This document shows positions 9,397-17,759 of a DNA stretch of 64,000 bases, piece by piece. Source of the stretch: Longimicrobiales bacterium (GTDB taxonomy: Bacteria; Gemmatimonadota; Gemmatimonadetes; Longimicrobiales; Gaopeijiaceae). The notes beneath the pieces were generated by a model, which made no database searches, had not been told where the DNA came from, and worked only from the letters and a program-made list of their open reading frames with translations. Where the stretch lies: positions 3,566,576-3,630,575 of the forward strand of contig OX639991.1 in the NCBI GenBank assembly GCA_951828585.1. Direction: 5' to 3'. Numbering within the stretch: the stretch's first letter is position 1; each line of letters starts with the position of its first letter. The position numbers and the translations under genes are program-made.

Positions 9397-12300
9397 ATGA
9401 CCGTGAGACGCACGCTGGCCCTGGCCGGCGCCACCTGCCTGGCAGCCCGCGGACAAAACCCTCACGGCATTCGAACGGCGATGCATCCGTGCCGGACCGC
9501 TTCGCTCTGCGTTGCTCCTCGGGCGAATAGCCGTGCTATTCCCCTCTCGTCGCGCCTTGCCGGCTCGGCGCCTCGCCGCTCTCGGTGCGCGCGCGGGTTT
9601 ATCCACGGGCTGCTGGCCCTCCTGTCCACCGCCTGCGCCACCGATTCCGGCGGCGGGAGCGGTGCGGACTTCGCCATCGACTTCGAGCGCTACGAACTCG
9701 ACAACGGTCTCGAAGTCATCCTGCACGTCGACGACTCGGATCCCCTGGCCGCCGTCGCGATGACCTTCCACGTCGGCTCGGCCCGTGAGGTGGAGGGGCT
9801 CACCGGCTTCGCGCACCTCTTCGAGCACCTCTTCTTCCTCGACTCGGAGAACCTGGGCTCGGGTGGACTGGACCGGCTCATGACCCGCGTCGGCAGCTCC
9901 ACCAACGGCTCGACCAGCCGCGACCGCACCAACTACTTCGAGGTCGTCCCCATCGACGGCCTCGAGAAGGCGATTTGGGCCGAGGCGGACAAGCTCGGCT
10001 TCTTCATCAACACCGTGACCGAATCGGTGGTGGCCAAGGAGAAGCAGGTCGTCAAGAACGAGAAGCGGCAGAGCGTGGACAACCGCCCCTACGGCCACAA
10101 CGAGTACGTGATCGACCAGGCCATGTATCCGCGGGGCCACCCGTACCGTTGGCAGGTCATCGGCTCCCTGGCCGACCTCGACGCGGCCACCCTCGACGAC
10201 GCCAGGGAGTTCCACGCCGACTGGTACGGCCCCGGCAACGCCACCCTGGTGGTCGCCGGCGACCTCGACGTGGCCAGCACCAAAGCCTGGATTGAGAAGT
10301 ACTTCGGCGAGATCCCGGCGCGTGACATCCCCACCTCTCCCACCCCCCCCGAGGTGCGGCTCACCGAGTCGCCCCGCCTCTATCACGAGGACAACTTCGG
10401 AAACCTTCCCCTCCTCACCCTGTCCTGGCCCACGGTCCCCCGCTACCACCCCGACGCCTACGCCCTGAACGTCCTCTCGAGCCTGCTGACCGACGGCAAG
10501 TCCACCCCCCTCTACAAGGTTCTGGTCGAAGAGGAGGAAGTCACCCCGCAGGTGTCGACCTTCCACCGCGCACAGGAACTGGCGGGCCAGTTCAACTTCC
10601 AATCGCTGGCGTATGCGGGAACGGACCTCGACGACCTCCTCGCGGCTGTTGAAGCAGGGTTCGCGCGATTCGAGGAGGAAGGCGTCCCCGACTCCGAGCT
10701 GCGGCGGATCAAGGCCGGCACCGAGACCGGCTTCTACCGCGGGCTGTCCAGCGCGATCGGCAAGGCCTTCCAGCTGGCCGACTACGCCATCTTCGCGGGC
10801 GATCCGGGTTATGCGGGCGAGGACCTCCAGCGCATCCTCGCCGTCTCGGCGGAAGACGTGATGCGCGTGTACGAGACCTACCTGAAGGACCAGCCGCACG
10901 TGGCCAGCAGCTTTGTGCCGCGGGGCCAGGCGGAGCTGGCGCTGGAAGGTTCGGAGAAGGCCGAGGTGGTGATCGAGCCGATCGTGCAGGGCGCCGAGGG
11001 CGAATTGAACGTCGTGCGCGGCGAGGAGCGCACCCCGGCCGGGTCCTTCGACCGTTCCGTCGAGCCGCCCTTCGGACCGCCCCCCACCTTTCGGGCCCCC
11101 GAGGTATGGCGCGAGACCCTCGCCAACGGCCTCTCCGTTCTGGGCGTCGAGGACCGCGAGACCCCCATGGTCCAGTTCGAGCTGGACTTCCGCGGCGGCA
11201 TGCTCGTTGAAGCGCCGGGTCAAACCGGCGTTGCCAACCTGTTGGCCCAGACCATGATGGAAGGCACGGCAGAGCGCACCCCCGAGGAGCTGGAAGAGGC
11301 AATCGATCTGCTGGGCGCGGCGCTGAGCGTGTCGGCCGGAAACACGGGATTCAGCATCTCCGGCAGCGTCATGGCCCGCAACTACGACGAGACCATGGCC
11401 CTGGTCGAGGAGATCCTCCTGGAGCCGCGCTTCGACAGCGCCCGCTTCGAGCTCGCGCGCCAGAGGGTGCTCAACCTGATTCAGCGGCTCGACGCGGACC
11501 CGTCCTCCGTCGCCTCGCGGGCCTTCAACCGCCTCCTCTACGGCGACCACATCCTCGCGCAGAGCTCCTACGGCACAGTCGACGTCGTGAACGCCCTCAC
11601 CCTGGACGATCTCCGCGCCTACCACGCCTCCGCGCTCGTGCCGGACGCCGCCGCCTTCCTCGTCGCGGGCGCCGTGTCATCCACCGAAGCGACCGCCCCC
11701 CTGGCCAACCTCGCCGCACGCTGGGAGGACCGCCCCGCGCCCGAGATCCCCGCTCCCCCCACCTGGTCCGCCGACCGCGCGGGCCTGTACTTCATCGACG
11801 TCCCCGGCGCGGCCCAGTCCGTTCTCAACATCGGCTACCTGGCCCTGTCCCGCACCGACGACGACTACCACCCAGCAACCGTCATGAACTTCCGTCTCGG
11901 CGGCGGCGGCTTCGCATCCGACCTCACCCAGGTGCTGCGCGAAGGCAAGGGATACACGTATGGAGTCGGATCGCGCTTCGGCGGCGGCCACTACCCGGGA
12001 CCATTCAGCATTAGCAGTTCGGTGCGCTCCAACGTCACCCTGGAATCGCTCGAGATCATCAGGGACATGCTGGAGAGCTACGGCCCCACCTTCGACGACG
12101 AGGATCTGGAGACCACGCAGGGTTTCCTGCTACGTTCCAATGCCCGCGCCTTCGAGACGCTGGGCGCCAAGCTCGGCGTGGTGCGCGCCGTGAGCGACTA
12201 CGGCTTCCCGCCGGACTACGTGCTGCAGCAGGAACAGACCGTGCGCGACATGACGGTGGAGCGCGTGGCGGATCTGGCGGCCCGGTACCTGGGCGGCGGC

Positions 12301-12408
12301 ATGATCTGGCTCGTCGTCGGGGATGCGGCCACGCAGATGGGCCGTCTCGAAGCGCTGGGGCTGGGTACGCCCGTCCTGCTGGATCGTTCCGGACGTCCAG
12401 TTGGCTGA
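9397..12408 (+). CDS. M16-family zinc metallopeptidase (two-domain), probable lipoprotein
   Basis: About 1003 residues from ATG 9397. The inverzincin motif HLFEH is at residues 140-144 within GFAHLFEHLFF, followed by the conserved NGSTSRDRTNYF..V segment and the downstream glutamate region. The second half (about residues 570-1000) is the non-catalytic M16 domain (NGLSVLGVEDRETPMVQFELDFRGG, later YTYGVGSRF). The export signal is odd: a hydrophobic start (TLALAGATCLA) is separated from a second hydrophobic stretch with a possible lipid-modified Cys80 (LLALLSTAC) by about 50 Arg-rich residues encoded by a palindromic insert at 9449-9606. An ISL3 element sits directly before the start codon: the native AAGGAAAG ribosome binding site is now at 7734-7741, and only GGGGAAG of the IS end (9378-9384) could replace it. 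The enzyme would degrade peptides in the periplasm or at the membrane; expression and export may be impaired (inference). Confidence 0.85.
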   Translation: MTVRRTLALAGATCLAARGQNPHGIRTAMHPCRTASLCVAPRANSRAIPLSSRLAGSAPRRSRCARGFIHGLLALLSTACATDSGGGSGADFAIDFERYELDNGLEVILHVDDSDPLAAVAMTFHVGSAREVEGLTGFAHLFEHLFFLDSENLGSGGLDRLMTRVGSSTNGSTSRDRTNYFEVVPIDGLEKAIWAEADKLGFFINTVTESVVAKEKQVVKNEKRQSVDNRPYGHNEYVIDQAMYPRGHPYRWQVIGSLADLDAATLDDAREFHADWYGPGNATLVVAGDLDVASTKAWIEKYFGEIPARDIPTSPTPPEVRLTESPRLYHEDNFGNLPLLTLSWPTVPRYHPDAYALNVLSSLLTDGKSTPLYKVLVEEEEVTPQVSTFHRAQELAGQFNFQSLAYAGTDLDDLLAAVEAGFARFEEEGVPDSELRRIKAGTETGFYRGLSSAIGKAFQLADYAIFAGDPGYAGEDLQRILAVSAEDVMRVYETYLKDQPHVASSFVPRGQAELALEGSEKAEVVIEPIVQGAEGELNVVRGEERTPAGSFDRSVEPPFGPPPTFRAPEVWRETLANGLSVLGVEDRETPMVQFELDFRGGMLVEAPGQTGVANLLAQTMMEGTAERTPEELEEAIDLLGAALSVSAGNTGFSISGSVMARNYDETMALVEEILLEPRFDSARFELARQRVLNLIQRLDADPSSVASRAFNRLLYGDHILAQSSYGTVDVVNALTLDDLRAYHASALVPDAAAFLVAGAVSSTEATAPLANLAARWEDRPAPEIPAPPTWSADRAGLYFIDVPGAAQSVLNIGYLALSRTDDDYHPATVMNFRLGGGGFASDLTQVLREGKGYTYGVGSRFGGGHYPGPFSISSSVRSNVTLESLEIIRDMLESYGPTFDDEDLETTQGFLLRSNARAFETLGAKLGVVRAVSDYGFPPDYVLQQEQTVRDMTVERVADLAARYLGGGMIWLVVGDAATQMGRLEALGLGTPVLLDRSGRPVG
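9449..9606. repeat. 158-bp palindromic element inside the M16 gene
   Basis: The stretch is bounded by imperfect inverted ends, GCGGACAAAACCC (9449-9461) and GGGTTTATCCAC (9595-9606), and has a central hairpin GAATAG-CCGTG-CTATTC (9525-9541) close to its midpoint. It separates the two halves of the expected signal peptide of the M16 protein and codes for an Arg/Ser/Ala-rich peptide unlike the rest of the protein. This fits a small non-coding repeat (MITE or REP-like) that inserted while keeping the frame open. Whether other copies exist in the genome cannot be seen here. Confidence 0.55.
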
Positions 12409-12414
12409 GCCAAA

Positions 12415-12453
12415 TGTAAATCAGACATTACTTAATGTAAACTCAACATGACA
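12415..12453. promoter_or_regulatory. Four-half-site operator, copy 1, overlapping the DUF5916 start
   Basis: Half-sites in order: TGTAA (12415-12419), TTACT (12428-12432), TGTAA (12436-12440), TGACA (12449-12453), spaced 8, 3 and 8 bases. The same layout recurs at 41113-41151 and 56446-56484. The last half-site overlaps the ATG at 12448, so a bound protein should block transcription or initiation. The spacing between equivalent half-sites is 21 bases, two helical turns. The regulator is not in the window. Confidence 0.6.
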
Positions 12454-14745
12454 CAACTCCGTCCCCTCTCACGCGTGGCGGCAACCATCCTCGCCACCGC
12501 GGCGCTCCTCGCCGCGCCGGCGATCTGCCCGGCCACATCCGCCGGCGCCCAGCAGGGCACAGGCAACGGAGGCACCGGGCCCGGCGGCGACGACGCCCCC
12601 GGCACCGCCACCGCCGTCCGCACCGGCGCCCCCCCAGTCATCGACGGCGTCCCCGACGACGCGGCCTGGTCCGCCGCCACCCCGCTGGCCGACTTCACCC
12701 AGCGCGAACCCTCCGACGGCGACCCCGCCTCGGAGCCCACCGAAGTGCGCATCCTCTTCGACACCGACGCAATCTACGTCGCGGTCTGGGCCTGGGACTC
12801 GCAGCCCGGCGCCATCGTCCCCGGCGACGCCATCCGCGACTACGAGGTCAGCGACGCGGACGCGGTCATCATGGTCTTCGACACCTACAACGACCAGCAG
12901 AACGGCTTCGTCTTCGGCACGACCCCCGCCGGGATCGAGTACGACGGGCAGGTCGCCTCGCAGGGAGGCGGGGGAGGGTTCTTTCTGGGCGGCGGGATGA
13001 ATAACACGCGCCGCTTCCAGGCCGGCGCCGGCGGCGGCTTCAACAAGAACTGGGACGGCAGCTGGACCGTTGCCACGACCCGCGACGACAAGGGCTGGTA
13101 CGCCGAGTTCCGCATCCCCTTCAGCACGCTCCGCTACGGGTCCGAGAACGACACCTGGGGCTTCAACGTGTCACGCCGCATCCGGCGCCTGAACGAGGAG
13201 GACTTCTGGTCCGCGGTGCCCCGTGAGTTCGGGCTGTACCGGCTGGACTTCGCGGGACAGCTGGCGGGGGTGGAGCCGCCCTTCCGGCGTGCGGCGACCG
13301 TGACCCCGTACGTGCTGGGGTCCACTGTGCGCGACTACACCGACCCCGTGCAGACCGCCTTCGGTCGCGACGGCGAGATCGGCGGCGAGGCCAAGCTGCA
13401 GGTCACCCAGGGACTCACCCTGGACATGACTGTCAACACCGATTTCGCGCAGGTCGAGGTCGACGACCAGCAGGTCAACCTGACGCGCTTTTCGCTACTC
13501 TTTCCCGAGAAGCGTCCCTTCTTCCTGGAGAACGCGGGTTTCTTCGCCGTGGGTGGCGGCGGCGCGGACCTCTTCTTCAGCCGCCGCATCGGCATCTCGG
13601 GCGGGCATCCGGTGCCGATCAAGGGTGGGGGGCGGCTGTCGGGACGCACGGCCGGGCTGAACCTGGGCCTGCTGCACATCCTGACCGGCAACAACGAGGT
13701 GGACGGCCCCGAGAACGCCTACTCGGTGGCCCGGGTGGCGAAGGAACTTCCCAACCGTTCCCGTTTCGGCGGTCTTCTCGTCAACCGCGCCAGCAACCTG
13801 GACGACGACTACAACCGCACCTACGCGGTGGACGGACAGGTCGGGGTCGGCGACAACTTCACCCTGACGTCCTTCGCCGCGCGCACCGAGACCCCCGGCC
13901 TGGAGGGCGCCGACCACGCCTGGAACCTGACCGCCGGGTGGAGCAGTCGCAGCCTGCGCGCCAACGCCACCGTCCGCGAGATCGGCGAGAACTTCAACCC
14001 CGAGGTGGGGTTCGTGCCCCGCAACGGCCACCGCTACCTGCAGTTCTTCGTCCTCCAAAACATCCGCCCCACGCGCTTCTTCCGCGAACTCCGCCCGCAC
14101 ATCTCCTACTTCACCTACCGCAGCCTGCGTTCGGGTGTGGAAAGCAATTTCAACGAGTCCTCGCGCGTGCACATCGACAACCACTGGGAGTGGCCGTCCG
14201 GGATGGAGCTGCACACCGGCGCCAACTACAACACCGAGGGCCTCTACGAGCCCTTCGCGATCCCCGGCACCGAGGTCGTGGTGCCCGAGGGCAGCTACTC
14301 GGGGTGGGAGTCGCAGGTCGTCTTCTTCACCGACCAGTCCCGCCCCGTATCCTTCAACTCGCGCCTGAACTGGGGCGGCTTCCTGTCGGGCAGCAAGCGG
14401 ACCACCAGCGCCGACATGACATTCCGCGGAGGCACGCGCGCCAGCGCCACGGTCCGCGTCTCCTACAACGACGTAACGCTCCCCGAGGGCGACTTCACCA
14501 CCATGCTGGCCGGGGTCAACCTGGGCTGGTTCTTCACCCCGCGCGTCTACATCCAGTCGCTCGTCCAGTACTCCGACCAGATCGACACCTGGTCGGCCAA
14601 CGTGCGTTTCGGGTGGCTGAACACGGCGGGGACGGGGCTCTTCCTGGTGTACAACGAGGTGCAGGGGATCGAGGATCTGACGGGGGCGCTGGGAAGGTCG
14701 CTGTATTTGAAGTTCACGCGGCAGGTGAACGTGTTTGGCGGGTAG
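12448..14745 (+). CDS. DUF5916 outer-membrane protein with N-terminal CBM9-like domain
   Basis: A 765-residue exported protein: signal peptide to about residue 36, a low-complexity Gly/Thr linker, then a carbohydrate-binding-module-9-like beta-sandwich (about 50-230: PPVIDGVPDDAAWSAATPL, then VRILFDTDAIYVAVWAWDS, then WYAEFRIPFSTLRY). The C-terminal two thirds is the DUF5916 region (ITPYVLGS-like strands, NTDFAQVEVDDQQVNLTRFSLLFPEKRPFFLENAG), predicted as a beta-barrel with alternating strands and a Phe-containing C-terminus. Function is not established; the CBM9-like part suggests glycan or peptide ligand binding at the surface. Its start codon overlaps the operator at 12415-12453. The next gene begins 10 bases after its stop. 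Confidence 0.88.
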   Translation: MTQLRPLSRVAATILATAALLAAPAICPATSAGAQQGTGNGGTGPGGDDAPGTATAVRTGAPPVIDGVPDDAAWSAATPLADFTQREPSDGDPASEPTEVRILFDTDAIYVAVWAWDSQPGAIVPGDAIRDYEVSDADAVIMVFDTYNDQQNGFVFGTTPAGIEYDGQVASQGGGGGFFLGGGMNNTRRFQAGAGGGFNKNWDGSWTVATTRDDKGWYAEFRIPFSTLRYGSENDTWGFNVSRRIRRLNEEDFWSAVPREFGLYRLDFAGQLAGVEPPFRRAATVTPYVLGSTVRDYTDPVQTAFGRDGEIGGEAKLQVTQGLTLDMTVNTDFAQVEVDDQQVNLTRFSLLFPEKRPFFLENAGFFAVGGGGADLFFSRRIGISGGHPVPIKGGGRLSGRTAGLNLGLLHILTGNNEVDGPENAYSVARVAKELPNRSRFGGLLVNRASNLDDDYNRTYAVDGQVGVGDNFTLTSFAARTETPGLEGADHAWNLTAGWSSRSLRANATVREIGENFNPEVGFVPRNGHRYLQFFVLQNIRPTRFFRELRPHISYFTYRSLRSGVESNFNESSRVHIDNHWEWPSGMELHTGANYNTEGLYEPFAIPGTEVVVPEGSYSGWESQVVFFTDQSRPVSFNSRLNWGGFLSGSKRTTSADMTFRGGTRASATVRVSYNDVTLPEGDFTTMLAGVNLGWFFTPRVYIQSLVQYSDQIDTWSANVRFGWLNTAGTGLFLVYNEVQGIEDLTGALGRSLYLKFTRQVNVFGG

Positions 14746-14755
14746 GCGGGAACCG

Positions 14756-15982
14756 ATGAAGCGGCACCTGACAACGTTCGCCAAGGCGGTGGCCGCATCG
14801 ATGACGGTCTTCTGCGGTGGGGTTGACGGAGGTGCCGCATCGGCCCAGGAGATCAAGATCGACAGCACCGAGGTCAGGATCGTCTCCTTCGATCCAATCG
14901 GTTCCGATGCCACGTGTTCACTGGGCGAAGAACCGACATTCCTTGTCGGTGACGACGAGGGCACCGATGAGCTGTGGTTCTCGCGCGTCCTTGGTGTCGT
15001 CAGGCTCTCCGACGGATCCGTGGCGGTTGCGGATGACGTGTCCAGCGAGGTGCGAATCTTCGACGCGGCGGGCAACCACCTCCGGTCAATGGGACGCAGG
15101 GGCGAGGGCCCCGGGGAGTTCGATCATCTCTGGTTCATGTGGCGCGTTCCGGGTGACACGCTGTGGGTGGGCGACTACAGACCCTGGCGCTACCACCTCT
15201 ACGCCCCGACCGGGAAGCATGTCAGAACGGTGACGATGGATCCGCTCTACGAGAACCGGGCCCGTGGCGGCGGAGTCCTTGAGAACGGCATTTCGATCAA
15301 TGTGCGGCTCGAGACGGCCATGCGGCGAGACTTCAAGACGCCCGATGCCTGGCACGTCGAAGCCCACGGATCGGACGGGAACCTGCTGGGAACACTCATG
15401 ACCCTCCCCGGGCGGACATTCGGCCGCGTGGGTGGCGAAACATCAAACTTCTATGGCAGCCCCATGTTCGACGCCAGCTCATCTATCGACGTGGTGGGCC
15501 GAACGATCGTCATTGCCAACGGTCGGGACCCCGAAGTCAAGGTTTTGGACGAAGAACTGCGGCTGCGCCTGATCGTGCGCTGGGACGACCCCGGGAGGGA
15601 AGTGACGAGCGGACACATTCGGTCCACGAGGGAGGCCGCGAGGCGCCGGGCCACGGAAGCCGGGAGATCGCCGCTGGAAAGGGGCTACCTGAACTCGGAG
15701 CGGCCCGCAGCGGGGTTCTTTCCCGCGGTCAGCTCGGTCAAGGCAGGTGTGGACGGGACCGTGTGGGTGTGGCGCTATCCCCACCCAGGGGTGCCCGCAC
15801 GGTCACGGGTGATGGCCTTCGGCCCCGATGGGGACTTCCTGTGTTACCTGTCCACCAGGAAGGACAACTACAGGATCTGGGAGTACGGCGCGGACTACGT
15901 GCTCGGGGTCCACACAACCGATCTCGGCGTGGAACACGTGGCCATGTACGACCTGATTCGGCCAGCGGACCCACCACGGTAG
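14756..15982 (+). CDS. Secreted 6-bladed beta-propeller protein
   Basis: 408 residues from ATG 14756, 10 bases after the DUF5916 stop, so probably in the same transcript. A signal peptide (AVAASMTVFCGGVDGGAASAQ) leads into a propeller with NHL/6-bladed-type blades: RLSDGSVAVADDVSSEVRIFDAAGNHLRSMGR-GEGPGEF, GDTLWVGDYRPWRYHLYAPTGKHVRTV, and C-terminal GADYVLGVHTTDLGVEHVAMYDL. The GxGPGEF turn is typical of this group. No catalytic residues are recognised; such proteins are common secreted components in this kind of genome and probably bind partners or ligands. A close paralog at 19096 is broken by an IS, and a fragment of a third follows directly. Confidence 0.85.
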   Translation: MKRHLTTFAKAVAASMTVFCGGVDGGAASAQEIKIDSTEVRIVSFDPIGSDATCSLGEEPTFLVGDDEGTDELWFSRVLGVVRLSDGSVAVADDVSSEVRIFDAAGNHLRSMGRRGEGPGEFDHLWFMWRVPGDTLWVGDYRPWRYHLYAPTGKHVRTVTMDPLYENRARGGGVLENGISINVRLETAMRRDFKTPDAWHVEAHGSDGNLLGTLMTLPGRTFGRVGGETSNFYGSPMFDASSSIDVVGRTIVIANGRDPEVKVLDEELRLRLIVRWDDPGREVTSGHIRSTREAARRRATEAGRSPLERGYLNSERPAAGFFPAVSSVKAGVDGTVWVWRYPHPGVPARSRVMAFGPDGDFLCYLSTRKDNYRIWEYGADYVLGVHTTDLGVEHVAMYDLIRPADPPR

Positions 15983-16101
15983 TCGACTTCGACATCTGGG
16001 AGGTGGGCACCGACTACGTGCTCGGGATCCTCGAGCGCGAGTTCGACGTGCAGCTGGTGGCCAAGTACGACCTGACGCGGCCGGGCGCCCTGCCTGCCTG
16101 A
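15977..16101 (+). pseudogene. Remnant of the C-terminus of another beta-propeller gene
   Basis: In a different frame from the preceding gene, and starting at its stop codon, the sequence encodes WEVGTDYVLGILEREFDVQLVAKYDLTRPG and a stop at 16101. This aligns with the last blade of the neighbouring propeller protein (WEYGADYVLGVHTTDLGVEHVAMYDLIRP). Only about 40 codons remain and there is no start or upstream blade. It looks like the scar of a deletion or recombination between tandem propeller genes. The following 64 bases up to the IS show nothing. Confidence 0.7.
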
Positions 16102-16463
16102 CCGGCGAACGCGCGATTCTGCCGCGCGGGACGGGATGTGTAGCGAAGGTGCACTCTGCCCGGGGTGAAGTGGTCCTACTTCGTTGGACAGTCCGAGGGC
16201 AAAGCTAAGGTGGACTCCGACTGGTTCTGAGAGCCCTCGGGAGCTTTCGCTTGGTTCTGTCTTGAAAGGGATGTTAGACGCTGAAGTCCTCTCCGGCAAG
16301 GAGAAGGACGGATGCCGGGATGAGCCCCGCTCGCCGGGAGGGGGACCCGACCGGCGAGCGGGGCTTGGACACCTGTGGCGCGCGGCGCGCAGGATGGGTG
16401 TATCACCCGCTCCCCGCGACTGTCTCGCGAGGGTGTCCGCCAGCCCCCGTGGTGATCCGCAGT

Positions 16464-17279
16464 TCACATCACCCTCGTGCCGTTGCGGTAGGTCTCGCCT
16501 GGCGTGCGCCCGGCCAGCGCCGAGTGCGGGCGTACCTCGTTGTAGAAGTCGATCCACGTCCCGATGAGCCGACCGGCTTCCGTGCCGTCGCGAAGCTCGT
16601 GCAGGTACACCGCCTCGTACTTCAGCGACCGCCACAGTCGTTCGATGAAGATGTTGTCGAGGAAGCGGCCCCGGCCGTCCATCGAGAACGCCACGCCCGC
16701 ACCCAGCACCCGGTCGGCGAACGCCTCGCTGGTGAACTGCGAGCCCTGGTCCGTATTCAGGATCTCCGGAGTCGTATGGATGAGCGCGTCGTCCAGAGCC
16801 CCGATGCAGAACGAGGCGTCCATCGTGTTGGACAACCGCCAGGAGAGGACGTGCCGGGTGGCCCAGTCCATCACGGCCACAAGGTAGAAAAACCCTTGCG
16901 TCACAGGGATATAGGTGATGTCGGCGCACCACACGTGGTCCGCACGGAAGATCTCGAGGCCGCGCAGCAGGTAGGGAAAGATCCGGTGCTCCGGGTTCGC
17001 CACGCTCGTGCGCGGCCGCCGGTAGGTCGCCTCCATCCCCATGAGCCGCATGAGCCGCCGGATCCGGTGCCGGCCAGCCGTGACACCCTCGCGGCGGAGA
17101 TGCCGCATCATCTGCCGGCTCCCGTAGAACGGATAGTCCATGTGGAGCTCGTCCATCCGTCGCATCAGGGCCAGGTTCTGCGCGCTCTCCCCCTTCGGCC
17201 GGTAGTAGAGCGACGACCGGCTCACGCCCAGCAGCACGCTCTGCCTCGACAGGCTCAGCGGTCCATCCGGCTCGATCAT
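16464..17279 (-). CDS. IS3-family transposase OrfB (DDE integrase core), copy A
   Basis: 271 residues. An N-terminal HTH_21-type segment (MRRMDELHMDYPFYGSRQM...HRIRRLMRLMGM) precedes the rve integrase core with the DDE triad: WCADITYIPV (first Asp), ILNTDQGSQFTSEAF (second Asp), and DNIFIERLWRSLKYE (Glu), followed by YNEVRPHSALAGRTP. It is probably made mainly as an OrfAB fusion: a -1 slip on the T7 run at 17321-17327 carries ribosomes from OrfA into this frame, which stays open through the junction. It differs from copy B by only a few residues. Confidence 0.95.
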   Translation of the reverse strand: MIEPDGPLSLSRQSVLLGVSRSSLYYRPKGESAQNLALMRRMDELHMDYPFYGSRQMMRHLRREGVTAGRHRIRRLMRLMGMEATYRRPRTSVANPEHRIFPYLLRGLEIFRADHVWCADITYIPVTQGFFYLVAVMDWATRHVLSWRLSNTMDASFCIGALDDALIHTTPEILNTDQGSQFTSEAFADRVLGAGVAFSMDGRGRFLDNIFIERLWRSLKYEAVYLHELRDGTEAGRLIGTWIDFYNEVRPHSALAGRTPGETYRNGTRVM

Positions 17280-17299
17280 CCCGAAGCGCTCCGTCCGGC

Positions 17300-17587
17300 T
17301 CAGCGCTTCAACCCGCGCCGAAAAAAATCCCGCTCGACGGTGAGCTCTCCGATCTTGGCGTGCAGGTCGTGGACCTTTGCCTCATGCTCCTTGGCGAGCT
17401 TCCGGCTCCCGCCTTTGGCAAACACCTCCGGCACGGCGTCGAGCAGCTGCCGCTTCCAGGCGCTCACCTGGTTCGGATGAAGTTCATGCCGCGCGGCGAT
17501 CGCCTGCACGCTGTCGCGCTCCTGAAGCGCTTCCAGCGCCACCCGGCCCTTGAACTCCGCTGTGAATCGTCGTCTCTTCCTGGCCAT
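17300..17587 (-). CDS. IS3-family transposase OrfA (helix-turn-helix), copy A
   Basis: 95 residues: an HTH_Tnp_1 DNA-binding domain (RRFTAEFKGRVALEALQERDSVQAIAARHELHPNQVSAWKRQLL) and a C-terminal leucine-zipper-like coiled coil (LAKEHEAKVHDLHAKIGELTVERDFF). It binds the IS ends. Near its 3' end GAT-TTT-TTT-CGG provides a T_TTT_TTT slippery heptamer, the usual site of -1 frameshifting that yields the OrfAB transposase. OrfB starts 20 bases after its stop. Confidence 0.93.
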   Translation of the reverse strand: MARKRRRFTAEFKGRVALEALQERDSVQAIAARHELHPNQVSAWKRQLLDAVPEVFAKGGSRKLAKEHEAKVHDLHAKIGELTVERDFFRRGLKR

Positions 17588-17690
17588 CTCGGTGCCTCCT
17601 GTTCAATCCTGGAATCCACCTTAACGACCTGTCCAAAAAACCGGGACCACCTCAGGGCTTGGTGCAGTTGTTGGAACGAGAGAGGTGTTG

Positions 17691-17722
17691 ATCTAAATTT
17701 AGGAAATACACTAACTTTAGAT
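17691..17722. promoter_or_regulatory. Inverted-repeat operator upstream of the AAA ATPase gene
   Basis: ATCTAAATTTAG (17691-17702) and CTAACTTTAGAT (17711-17722) form a 12+12 inverted repeat with one mismatch and an 8-base spacer, in an AT-rich island between the IS and the ATPase start at 17760. It probably binds a dimeric regulator or overlaps the promoter (inference). Confidence 0.5.
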
Positions 17723-17759
17723 TTCATTCTAACAACACCTAACGATCGGGTGGACGCCG

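Larger units (their letters stand above)
16166..17654 (-). mobile_element. IS3-family insertion sequence, copy A
   Basis: A 1489-bp element with ends TGAAGTGGTCC (16166) and, on the other strand, TGAGGTGGTCC (17654); the ends also share TTGGACAG further in. It is bordered by GGG on both sides (16163-16165 and 17655-17657), a 3-bp duplication. It encodes OrfA and OrfB on the minus strand in the typical IS3 arrangement. The left 290 bases (16166-16463) hold no gene. It is almost identical to copy B at 19796-21283, which allowed the ends to be set by comparison. Confidence 0.92.

Noticed and set aside
9121-11625. Minus-strand frame of about 834 codons opposite the M16 gene
   Set aside because: No signal or domain; GC-rich third positions keep the antisense frame open. 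Similar shadows at 13495-15075, 50128-51993 and 57563-59197 were dropped for the same reason.
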